Assembly (NCBI RefSeq): GCF_009765375.1
Contig: NZ_VTOK01000013.1
Span: forward strand, 1-64,000
Direction: 5' to 3'
DNA: 64,000 nucleotides
DNA from: Alteribacillus sp. YIM 98480
Lineage (GTDB): Bacteria > Bacillota > Bacilli > Bacillales > Marinococcaceae
Below, piece after piece: positions 22,018 through 30,230 of this stretch (its first letter is position 1; the number at the start of each line of letters is the position of its first letter). The notes below the pieces were generated by a model. It searched no databases. It saw only the letters and a list, made by a program, of their open reading frames with translations, and was not told the DNA's origin. A program made the translations under genes and the position numbers.

Positions 22018-23736
22018 TTAGCTGCTAGCGTCCCGCAGTTTTAATATCAAATCCTCATCTGGTGTCACAAAGACAGTAGACTGTTGTTCATAGGTGACAA
22101 ATCCGGGTTTTGCGCCGTTAGGTTTCCTCACGTGCTTAATTTTTGTATAGTCAACCGGAACAGAAGCTGAATCTTTCGCTTTGGAATAATACGCGGCGAT
22201 ATTCGCTGCTTCTAAGAGCGTTTGTTCACTGAATGAATCACTGCGGATGACAACATGCGAGCCGGGGATTTCTTTTGTATGCAGCCATGTATCTTCTTTA
22301 TGAGCGACTCGGCTCGTAAGATATTCATTTTGTTTGTTATTTTTTCCTACCAATATTTCGGTGCCGTCATTAGACACATATTTTTCAAGAACCGGTTTTG
22401 CTGGTTTATTTTTTTTCTTGGCTTTTTTTGTCCGTTTTTTCACATAACCTTGTTCAGAAAGTTCTTCTCTAATTTCATCAATATCAGAAGGAGCAGCAGA
22501 CTCTAATTGCTGAATTAATTGTTCAAGATAAACCATTTCCTCTTTTGTCTGCTTGATTTGTTCTTTTCCCATTTCAAGAGAAGTTTTCGCTTTATTGTAT
22601 TTACGGAAAAAAGATTGTGCGTTTTCTGAAGGAGTTTTCTCCGGATCAAGAGGTATAATAAGAGTTCCGCCGTTTTCATCGTAATAATCTATGACCTCTA
22701 TTTCTTTTTCTCCTCCTTTGATTAAATGCAGGTTCGCAGTGAGCAATTCTCCGTACTTTTGGGCATCATGGGCTTTTTCGGCTTGCTGCACCGTTTTTTC
22801 AAGCTTTTTAATCTTTTTCTTATTTTTTTGCCATTCATTTCGTAAAAGTCGTTCTAAGTCATGAGCCTGCTGTTTTACACGATCTCTTTCTGCTTTTCCA
22901 GAATGAAAACGGTCGAGCAGTTCACTGACAGAATCGAATAATTTTGTGCTGCCTTTTAGGTATGTTAACTCTATAACAGAATAGTATTCTTTTCCGTCTG
23001 AGCTTATTATTTGAGGAAAGTAGTGATGCTCTTTAACGTTTTTCATTATATCCGTAAACGAAGCAGCGATTTTTTCCGTACTGCCAAGTCCGGCGCGGTG
23101 AACAATTTCTTTAGCCGTTTGCGGGGAAAGTCCAGTGAAAGCTTGGACAAGCTGACGGTCGATTTTTCCTTGGTTGCTGTCGAGTTTTCGAAGGACCTCA
23201 TTTTCATCTGCTGCTAATGGATCTGCTTTATACTGTTTTGGCGGTTCAATGTATTCTCTGCCAGGTAATATCGTCCGGTGTCTGTTTACAGAAGGAGGCA
23301 GATGTTTCATGCTGTCCAAAATTTGATTGGAGTCTTGCTCTACAAGCATAATGTTGCTATGTTTGCCCATAATTTCAATAATTAAATGCTTGATCGACAC
23401 ATCTCCGATTTCATTTTTTCCTTCTATCACAAAAGTGACGATTCTCTCCATTTCATTTTGTTTGATTTCCCTGATAAACCCGCCCTCAATATGTTTGCGA
23501 AGCAGCATGCAAAACATGGGCGGCTCGGCAGGGTTGTCAAAGGAAGCATTGGTCAAATGCATTCTTGAAAAGCTGGGATTTGCCGATATTAACAGCTGTT
23601 GATTTTTTCGATTTGCCCGAATAGTTAAAAGCAGGTCTGTTTTATATGGTTGTTTGATTTTTGTTATTCTGCCGTTTAATAAATACTGTTCGCATTCATG
23701 AATAACCGCTCTTGTCATGACTCCATCAAAAGACAT
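22018..23736 (-). CDS. rqcH: Ribosome quality control protein RqcH (NFACT / Rqc2 homologue)
   Basis: A 572-residue NFACT-family protein. The N-terminal NFACT-N region begins MSFDGVMTRAVIHE, long coiled coils lie at about residues 280-430, and the C-terminal NFACT-R domain (about 440-550) includes EYLTSRVAHKEDTWLHTKEI and IPGSHVVIRS. In Bacillus, RqcH binds stalled 50S-peptidyl-tRNA and adds alanine tails that mark the peptide for degradation; older names are FbpA and YloA. It is transcribed away from the Ca2+ ATPase gene, with GAGAGAGG as ribosome-binding site. Confidence 0.95.
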   Translation of the reverse strand: MSFDGVMTRAVIHECEQYLLNGRITKIKQPYKTDLLLTIRANRKNQQLLISANPSFSRMHLTNASFDNPAEPPMFCMLLRKHIEGGFIREIKQNEMERIVTFVIEGKNEIGDVSIKHLIIEIMGKHSNIMLVEQDSNQILDSMKHLPPSVNRHRTILPGREYIEPPKQYKADPLAADENEVLRKLDSNQGKIDRQLVQAFTGLSPQTAKEIVHRAGLGSTEKIAASFTDIMKNVKEHHYFPQIISSDGKEYYSVIELTYLKGSTKLFDSVSELLDRFHSGKAERDRVKQQAHDLERLLRNEWQKNKKKIKKLEKTVQQAEKAHDAQKYGELLTANLHLIKGGEKEIEVIDYYDENGGTLIIPLDPEKTPSENAQSFFRKYNKAKTSLEMGKEQIKQTKEEMVYLEQLIQQLESAAPSDIDEIREELSEQGYVKKRTKKAKKKNKPAKPVLEKYVSNDGTEILVGKNNKQNEYLTSRVAHKEDTWLHTKEIPGSHVVIRSDSFSEQTLLEAANIAAYYSKAKDSASVPVDYTKIKHVRKPNGAKPGFVTYEQQSTVFVTPDEDLILKLRDASS

Positions 23737-24084
23737 ATGTATAGTACATCCTCTCTCTAATACTAAGAAAGCATCTCGGAACGCCCTGTGCAGAATATGT
23801 GAAGCTGATTTAACCGTTTAAACCAACGAAAGCGCTTCTTTTTTACTTTAGGAACTTTGTTAAAGAATCAAAGTATAAGCAATACTAGGGCATTCGTCAA
23901 TAAGACTCGGCGAGAAATGGTTGTTTACAAGCAAAAGTTAACACATTCACTGAAAACCGGTTCAGTGTTGACACTAGGACGCACCTCTGCACGAGCCACT
24001 CATGCTTTTCTAATTAGTATAGCATGAATTGCGGCTTGTCTGAATATGATGTGTTGATACGTTTAACCAGGGGTGAGGGATGGA
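23737..24084. other. Divergent intergenic region rqcH / Ca2+ ATPase
   Basis: A 348-bp region with no gene. It holds R3 copy 2 (23853-23880), a perfect inverted repeat CACTGAA/TTCAGTG (23948-23967) directly followed by TTGACA (23968-23973), and a second inverted repeat CATGCT/AGCATG (24001-24026). I could not place a convincing promoter with correct spacing for either gene. Confidence 0.5.
23853..23880 (+). repeat. R3 short repeat, copy 2
   Basis: GTTAAAGAATCAAAGTATAAG at 23859-23879 (with one T/C insertion) matches the R3 core seen at 9577, 51175 and 62203. It lies about 205 bases upstream of the Ca2+ ATPase start in the same orientation. Confidence 0.45.
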
Positions 24085-26751
24085 ATGAACTGGCATCAGC
24101 AACCAAAAGAAAAACTGGAACACATATTACAAGTCACTGCCGGAACAGGATTAGATCATGGACAGGCTAAAGCTCGTTTAAAACAAGTAGGACCAAATAC
24201 ACTCGAAGAAAAGAAAAAGGTACCAGGCTGGCTTTTATTTTTAAACCAGTTCCAGGATACTATGATTCTCATCCTGTTAGGGGCAACTGCTATTTCTGCT
24301 GCGTTGGGAGAATACATTGACGCAATTACGATTATTTTTATTGTCATTATGAATGGGATTCTCGGTTTTATTCAAGAAAATAAAGCGGAAAAGTCTCTTG
24401 ATGCTTTAAAAGAATTGGCATCTCCTACAATAACTGTGCGAAGAAACGGCCAATGGAAAACGATACCTTCGATGGAAGCAGTACCTGGAGATATAGTAAA
24501 GCTTACCGGCGGGGATAAAGTAAGTGCTGATATTCGTCTGCTCGAAGCGAACGGTTTAACTGCAGAAGAATCAGCCTTAACAGGTGAATCCTTCCCTGTC
24601 CAAAAAACAGCGGATGTTTTAAAGGAAGATGATATTTCTATTGGCGAAAAACAAAATATGGTGTTTGCGGGTACATTGATTACAAAAGGGTATGCGACTG
24701 GAGTTATAGTAGCTACAGGAATGAAGACAGAGATGGGAAAGATCGCTCATTTACTCAGCTCTTCAGAAAAAAATGAAACCCCTCTGCAACGACGACTTGC
24801 TCACTTAGGAACGATGTTAATTACAGGGGCGCTTATTCTTACAGGATTAGTAGTTGTGCTTGGTATTATGCAAGGACAGCCTATGTACAAAATGTTTCTC
24901 TCCGGGGTGTCGCTTGCAGTTGCAGCGATTCCTGAAGGACTGCCCGCTATTGTGACCGTTGTGTTAGCACTTGGTGTTCAGCGCATGATAAAAAGAAATG
25001 CGATTGTAAGACAGCTGCCAGCGGTAGAAACCCTGGGCTGTGCTTCGGTTATTTGTTCGGACAAGACAGGCACGCTGACTCAAAATAAAATGAAAGTGAC
25101 GGCGTTATGGGATGGAAGCGGGCTGTCGCTTCGAAAACCAAAAAAGTCCTTTCAGAAAACAAAAAATGAAAAACTATTAACGTACGGTGCACTTTGTACT
25201 CAAATTGCAATTGATTCGACTCATTCACAAACCGAATCTAACAGTGATATGAAGGGAGATCCGACAGAAAACGCTTTACTAGAAGCGGCTGCTTCGTGCG
25301 GGATTGAACTTAACACGCTTTTATCTATTCATAAAGTGGAACGTGATTTCCCGTTTGATTCGGAACGAAAGCGTATGTCTGTACTGGTGAAAAACAAGAA
25401 GGGTGAATCTTTTATTATTACGAAAGGAGCACCCGATATTTTGCTTGAACGAGCTTCTCATATTGATACAAACGGACGAATAGAAAGGTTATCCACTTAT
25501 AAGAAAAATGAAGTGAAGCAGACGATTGGATATATGGCAAATAAAGCATTGCGTACGATTGCGGTTGCATATCGGCCGCTAAAAGCAGGAGAGACCGTCA
25601 ATAATGCCGATGCTGCCGAAAGAAATCTTATTTTACTTGGAGTGCAGGGGATGATCGACCCTCCCCGCCAGGAAGCAAAAGATGCGATTATGGAATGCCG
25701 TCAAGCTGGTATTAAAACAATTATGATTACAGGAGACCATAAAGATACAGCAGCTGCGATTGCAAAAGACATCGGATTACTGCCAGAGTATGGTCTTGTT
25801 ATTACCGGAAAAGAGTGGAACCAAGCATCCGAAAAAGAAAAACAAAATCTGATGCAGCGAGCATACGTGTTTGCACGCGTTAGTCCGGAAGATAAATTAA
25901 ATATTGTAAATGTTTTAAAGAAACAGGGACACATTGTTGCGATGACAGGTGACGGAGTAAATGATGCCCCTGCTCTTAAATCTGCCGATATTGGAATTGC
26001 GATGGGGAAAACAGGAACCGATGTAGCAAAAGAAGCCTCGGCTCTCATATTACGCGACGACAATTTTTCTACTATTCGCTCGGCAATCAAAGAAGGCCGC
26101 AATATCTATGAAAATATCCGCAAGTTCATTCGTTATATGCTTGCTTCTAATGTTGGAGAAATATTAGTTATGCTTTTTGCTGTTATGCTTGGAATGCCGC
26201 TTCCTCTTGTAGCTATACAAATTTTATGGATTAATTTAATTACAGATGGACTGCCGGCCATGGCTCTAGGACTCGATCAGCCGGAAAACAATGTAATGAA
26301 ACGGCCGCCTAGATCTGCGAAAGAAAGTATTTTTGCTCGTGGAATGGGATGGAAAATAATCTCTAGAGGGTTTTTAATTGGGTGTGTGACATTACTTGGG
26401 TTTATGACAGCTTTACATGAACAGCCGGATGATTTAATTAGAGCACAGACGATTGCTTTCTCTACGCTTGTGATGGCTCAGCTTATCCATGTTTTTGATT
26501 GCCGTACCAATCAGACAATCTTTGATAGAAATCCATTTGAAAATAAATATTTAACAGCCGCTGTTTTATCATCAATTTTTTTACTCTTACTTGTTATATA
26601 CACGCCAATGCTCCAGCCGATTTTTCATACCACTCCCCTTAGTGTAATGGAATGGGCGCTCGTTCTTGCACTTGCTTCTATACCGACCTTTGCACTTGCA
26701 GGTAAGACGCTTTTTGGTCAGACTAATGTAAGAAAAGCGAAAGCCTCGTAA
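24085..26751 (+). CDS. yloB: Calcium-transporting P-type ATPase (PMR1/SERCA-like, YloB)
   Basis: An 888-residue type IIA P-type ATPase. The phosphorylated aspartate is D326 in ICSDKTGTLTQ; the actuator loop LTGESFPV and the hinge motif AMTGDGVNDAPALKSADIG are intact. Transmembrane helix 4 carries AAIPEGLPAIVTVVLALG, and helix 6 has the WINLITDGLPA block typical of Ca2+ pumps. In B. subtilis, YloB functions in spore calcium handling. The ATG at 24085 matches the family start; a GTG at 24073 overlaps the GAGGGA ribosome-binding site. Confidence 0.93.
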   Translation: MNWHQQPKEKLEHILQVTAGTGLDHGQAKARLKQVGPNTLEEKKKVPGWLLFLNQFQDTMILILLGATAISAALGEYIDAITIIFIVIMNGILGFIQENKAEKSLDALKELASPTITVRRNGQWKTIPSMEAVPGDIVKLTGGDKVSADIRLLEANGLTAEESALTGESFPVQKTADVLKEDDISIGEKQNMVFAGTLITKGYATGVIVATGMKTEMGKIAHLLSSSEKNETPLQRRLAHLGTMLITGALILTGLVVVLGIMQGQPMYKMFLSGVSLAVAAIPEGLPAIVTVVLALGVQRMIKRNAIVRQLPAVETLGCASVICSDKTGTLTQNKMKVTALWDGSGLSLRKPKKSFQKTKNEKLLTYGALCTQIAIDSTHSQTESNSDMKGDPTENALLEAAASCGIELNTLLSIHKVERDFPFDSERKRMSVLVKNKKGESFIITKGAPDILLERASHIDTNGRIERLSTYKKNEVKQTIGYMANKALRTIAVAYRPLKAGETVNNADAAERNLILLGVQGMIDPPRQEAKDAIMECRQAGIKTIMITGDHKDTAAAIAKDIGLLPEYGLVITGKEWNQASEKEKQNLMQRAYVFARVSPEDKLNIVNVLKKQGHIVAMTGDGVNDAPALKSADIGIAMGKTGTDVAKEASALILRDDNFSTIRSAIKEGRNIYENIRKFIRYMLASNVGEILVMLFAVMLGMPLPLVAIQILWINLITDGLPAMALGLDQPENNVMKRPPRSAKESIFARGMGWKIISRGFLIGCVTLLGFMTALHEQPDDLIRAQTIAFSTLVMAQLIHVFDCRTNQTIFDRNPFENKYLTAAVLSSIFLLLLVIYTPMLQPIFHTTPLSVMEWALVLALASIPTFALAGKTLFGQTNVRKAKAS

Positions 26752-26793
26752 GAAAAAAATTATGGGATTGAGCCGCTTCCCCTTTTCATTCGC

Positions 26794-26822
26794 TTGTGGC
26801 AGGTGGTAAAATTAGTTAGAAT
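26794..26822 (+). promoter_or_regulatory. Possible sigma-A promoter of yicC
   Basis: TTGTGG (26794-26799) and TAGAAT (26817-26822) are 17 bases apart. The -10 is good, the -35 weak. Confidence 0.4.
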
Positions 26823-26844
26823 AGGATAAGCGGGTGTGATAGAC

Positions 26845-27726
26845 ATGTCAGTGAGTATGACAGGATATGGCCGTGCAATTCTAGAGCAGGACGGCGGAAG
26901 TATTCTAGTTGAAATAAAATCAGTTAACCACCGATTTTGTGATATACAATTTCGAATGCCCAGGCAGCTGCTTTCTTTGGAGGACCGCCTGCGCAAGTGT
27001 GTGTTAGACAAGGTGGAACGTGGAAAAATAGACGTTTTTATAACATTAGAAGGCATTTCACCATCTACAAAAGAGGTAAATGTGGACTGGTCTCTTTTAA
27101 ACCAATATATAGATCAAGCTGAAGAGCTGGATCGGCTAGATGTTTTCGAATCTCAGTTAAGGCTGCAAGATTTTTTGCTTCATCCTGATATTGCTGCAAT
27201 CGAAGAGAGTCCACAAATGTCAGCAGAGTGGCAAGAAGCCATTGAGAAAGCTGTTTCAAAAGCAGCGAATGAACTTCACAAGATGAGAGTTGAAGAAGGA
27301 AAAAGGCTTCAAAACGATGTGAGAAAACGGATTGAAAACATGCACCATCTAACCTCACAGCTACAAGAACAAGCACCAGAAGTCGTTTCTCTTTACCGAG
27401 AACGTCTGTATGAAAGGATAAGAGAATATATCGACGGTGAGTATGAACCAGATGAAACCCGGCTTTTGCAAGAAGTTGCATTTTTTGCAGAAAAAATCAA
27501 CATTGACGAAGAGTTAACCCGGCTTTTTTCTCATTATGATCAGTTTATTCTCTCTCTGGAAGCGGATGGAGCGAAAGGAAGGAAATTAGACTTTCTAGGG
27601 CAGGAAATGAACAGGGAAATCAATACAATCGGGTCAAAGGCAAATAATGCATCACTAAGCCATCTCGTGGTAGATTTAAAAAGTGAACTAGAAAAAGTTA
27701 AAGAACAAGTACAGAATATAGAGTAG
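26845..27726 (+). CDS. yloC: YicC/YloC-family endoribonuclease
   Basis: A 293-residue YicC-family protein. The N-terminus MSVSMTGYGRA and the C-terminal DFLGQEMNREINTIGSKAN are the diagnostic blocks. The E. coli homologue is an RNase that affects small-RNA stability. The ATG at 26845 is taken because homologues begin just before the SMTGYG motif. It precedes remA and gmk, as in B. subtilis. Confidence 0.9.
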   Translation: MSVSMTGYGRAILEQDGGSILVEIKSVNHRFCDIQFRMPRQLLSLEDRLRKCVLDKVERGKIDVFITLEGISPSTKEVNVDWSLLNQYIDQAEELDRLDVFESQLRLQDFLLHPDIAAIEESPQMSAEWQEAIEKAVSKAANELHKMRVEEGKRLQNDVRKRIENMHHLTSQLQEQAPEVVSLYRERLYERIREYIDGEYEPDETRLLQEVAFFAEKINIDEELTRLFSHYDQFILSLEADGAKGRKLDFLGQEMNREINTIGSKANNASLSHLVVDLKSELEKVKEQVQNIE

Positions 27727-27811
27727 CCAGCGAACGCATTTTCGTATATATTTATAGTTAAGTGGTAAAAATAGAGCGTAGCTGTCGCTCCGGATGAAGT
27801 GAGGGATACTA

Positions 27812-28072
27812 GTGAACATTAAACTTATAAACATCGGTTTTGGTAACATTGTATCAGCTAATCGTATTATTTCTATTGTTAGTCCTGAGTCAGCTCCTAT
27901 TAAACGTATTATTCAGGAAGCCAGGGATAGAAATATGCTCGTTGATGCTACGTATGGCAGAAGAACAAGAGCAGTTATTATTGCAGACAGTGATCATGTG
28001 ATTTTATCTGCTGTACAGCCGGAAACGGTTGCACAGCGTTTAAATACAAAAGATGATATGTCAGACGACTAA
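27812..28072 (+). CDS. remA: Biofilm regulator RemA (DUF370)
   Basis: An 86-residue DUF370 protein, a DNA-binding activator of matrix genes and osmoprotectant uptake in B. subtilis. It carries the family sequence [20 protein letters not shown] and [11 protein letters not shown]. The start is GTG at 27812 with GTGAGGGA upstream. The gmk gene follows after 41 bases. Confidence 0.93.
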   Translation: MNIKLINIGFGNIVSANRIISIVSPESAPIKRIIQEARDRNMLVDATYGRRTRAVIIADSDHVILSAVQPETVAQRLNTKDDMSDD

Positions 28073-28113
28073 CAACATTTGATTGGATTTTGGCAAGAAA
28101 GGCGTTGGAAAGA

Positions 28114-28728
28114 ATGAAAGATGAAAAAGGGCTGCTGATTGTTTTATCCGGACCAGCTGGCGTGGGAAAAGGGACAGTGTGTAATGCCCTGCGCGGCGTG
28201 GATACGGAGATAGAATATTCTGTTTCTGCTACAACAAGACAACCTCGTGAAGGAGAAGCAGATGGAGTAAACTATTTCTTTAAAACAAAGCAGGAATTTG
28301 AGCAGATGATTGAAGAAAACAAACTGCTTGAATGGGCAAAGTACGTAGATAATTATTACGGCACACCGCTTGATTACGTAGAAGAGACACTAGAAAAAGG
28401 AAGAGACATTATTCTTGAAATTGAAGTGCAAGGTGCCAAAAAAGTAAAAGAAAGATACCCAGAAGGTATATTTATCTTTTTAATGCCGCCAAGCCTTGCT
28501 GAATTGCGCAGCCGTATTGTTGGAAGAGGTACGGAAAACGAAGACTTGATTAATAAAAGAATGACAGTCGCTCGTGAAGAATTAGAGATGATGGAAAACT
28601 ATGATTATGTTGTAGAAAACGATGAAGTAGATAAAGCAGTGAATCGAATTCAAGCGATTGTAACAGCAGAACATTGCAAAAAAGACCGTTTAATAGAAAA
28701 ATATAAACAATTAGCGGAGGTTGAATAG
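28114..28728 (+). CDS. gmk: Guanylate kinase
   Basis: A 204-residue kinase phosphorylating GMP to GDP. The P-loop [10 protein letters not shown] is at residues 12-21, and the GMP-binding [11 protein letters not shown] follows. The ATG at 28114 gives the exact length of the B. subtilis enzyme; a TTG at 28090 in the same frame would add eight unsupported residues and consume the ribosome-binding site. Followed after 3 bases by rpoZ. Confidence 0.96.
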   Translation: MKDEKGLLIVLSGPAGVGKGTVCNALRGVDTEIEYSVSATTRQPREGEADGVNYFFKTKQEFEQMIEENKLLEWAKYVDNYYGTPLDYVEETLEKGRDIILEIEVQGAKKVKERYPEGIFIFLMPPSLAELRSRIVGRGTENEDLINKRMTVAREELEMMENYDYVVENDEVDKAVNRIQAIVTAEHCKKDRLIEKYKQLAEVE

Positions 28729-28731
28729 TTC

Positions 28732-28941
28732 ATGTTATATCCTTCTATTGATACGTTAATGAAGCACATTGATTCAAAGTATACACTGGTCACTATTTCT
28801 GCACGGCGTGCCCGTGACTTAAAAGAAATGGAAGAAGCTGACCCGCTGATTGATGATTATGAATCATCAAAATTGGTTGGCATCGCTCTTGAAGAGATCG
28901 AGCATGGAAAGTTAGGTTATAAACATACAGAGGGATCTTAA
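28732..28941 (+). CDS. rpoZ: RNA polymerase omega subunit
   Basis: A 69-residue omega subunit that helps beta-prime fold and assemble. It contains the conserved [14 protein letters not shown] and [11 protein letters not shown] blocks. It is co-transcribed with gmk and ends at a strong terminator. Confidence 0.95.
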   Translation: MLYPSIDTLMKHIDSKYTLVTISARRARDLKEMEEADPLIDDYESSKLVGIALEEIEHGKLGYKHTEGS

Positions 28942-28944
28942 GAT

Positions 28945-28979
28945 AACAACAACCTATAATACTTATAGGTTGTTGTTTT
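28945..28979 (+). terminator. Terminator after rpoZ
   Basis: A perfect 15-base-pair stem (28945-28959 with 28963-28977; left arm AACAACAACCTATAA) around a three-base loop, ending in Ts. Confidence 0.92.
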
Positions 28980-29027
28980 ACTTCCGAGAACGTTTTGAAA
29001 ATAACACATAAATGGAGAGGAATATTT

Positions 29028-30230
29028 ATGCTGCAACATAAACATATTTTATTAGGTGTAAGCGGTGGTATTGCTGCCTTTAAAGCAGCAGCTCTAGCAA
29101 GTAAATTAACCCAGGCCGGTGCTTCGGTAAAAGTCATTATGACAGAGCACGCAAAAGAATTTGTCACACCGTTAACGTTTCAAGCTCTAACTAGGGAAAG
29201 AGTATATGATGATACGTTTGCTGAAAAAGATCCCGAAAAAGTCGCTCATATTGATATAGCCGACTGGGCAGACCTTTTCATTATTGCACCGGCCACCGCA
29301 AATGTCATTGGGAAAGCAGCACATGGGATTGCCGACGATATGCTTTCAACAACGTTTCTAGCTGCGACGTGTCCGGTTTATTTTGCTCCTGCGATGAATG
29401 TAAATATGTATCAGCATCCGGCTGTAATGGAGAACATGAATACGCTGAAAGAACGCAATTGTACTTTCATTGAACCAGGTGATGGATATCTAGCTTGTGG
29501 ATGGACAGGCAAAGGACGTTTAGCAGAACCGGATGAAATAGTAGATTTCCTGGAAGCAGAAGAAAAAGATCATACTCCATTAGCGGGGAAAAAGCTGCTG
29601 GTTACAGCAGGGCCAACCTATGAATATGTCGATCCGGTCCGCGTTTTTACGAATCCATCGACTGGAAAAATGGGATTTGCGGTTGCTGCTGAAGCTGCAG
29701 CAAAGGGAGCAGATGTTACCCTTATTGCAGGGCCGGTTCACCTGGATGATCTCTCAGGAGTAAAAAGGATAAACGTCACAACAGCCGAAGAAATGTATAA
29801 TGAAGTTACCAAAATTTATTCCTCTATGGACATTGTTGTGAAATCAGCCGCTGTCGCTGATTACAAACCAAAAACCATTCTCGCTCAAAAAGCAAAAAAG
29901 CAAAATGGTGATATGGACATTCCTATGGAACGTACAAAAGACATTTTAGCCGAATTAGGGAAGAAAAAAACTCATCAATTGTTAATTGGATTTGCTGCTG
30001 AATCAAACAATATAGTTGAATATGCGAAAGACAAATTAGAACGCAAAAATCTTGATATGGTTATTGCTAATAACATTACTTCAGAAGACGCTGGATTTCG
30101 TTCCGAAACCAATAGAGTCATTATTGTGCAACGAGAGCAACATCCAGAAGATGTACCGTTAATGACAAAAACGGAAACAGCAAAAGAAATTCTTGCACGA
30201 ATAGAAAATATGTTAATAAAGGACGCTTAA
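29028..30230 (+). CDS. coaBC: Phosphopantothenoylcysteine decarboxylase / phosphopantothenate-cysteine ligase
   Basis: A 400-residue bifunctional coenzyme A enzyme. The N-terminal flavin decarboxylase (about 1-185) shows LLGVSGGIAAFKA, PAMNVNMY and the substrate-clamp cysteine in LACGWTGKGRL. The C-terminal CoaB ligase (about 187-400) shows AGPTYEYVDPVRVFTN and KSAAVADY. The ATG at 29028 follows GAGAGGA. The stop overlaps the priA start (TAATG). Confidence 0.95.
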   Translation: MLQHKHILLGVSGGIAAFKAAALASKLTQAGASVKVIMTEHAKEFVTPLTFQALTRERVYDDTFAEKDPEKVAHIDIADWADLFIIAPATANVIGKAAHGIADDMLSTTFLAATCPVYFAPAMNVNMYQHPAVMENMNTLKERNCTFIEPGDGYLACGWTGKGRLAEPDEIVDFLEAEEKDHTPLAGKKLLVTAGPTYEYVDPVRVFTNPSTGKMGFAVAAEAAAKGADVTLIAGPVHLDDLSGVKRINVTTAEEMYNEVTKIYSSMDIVVKSAAVADYKPKTILAQKAKKQNGDMDIPMERTKDILAELGKKKTHQLLIGFAAESNNIVEYAKDKLERKNLDMVIANNITSEDAGFRSETNRVIIVQREQHPEDVPLMTKTETAKEILARIENMLIKDA

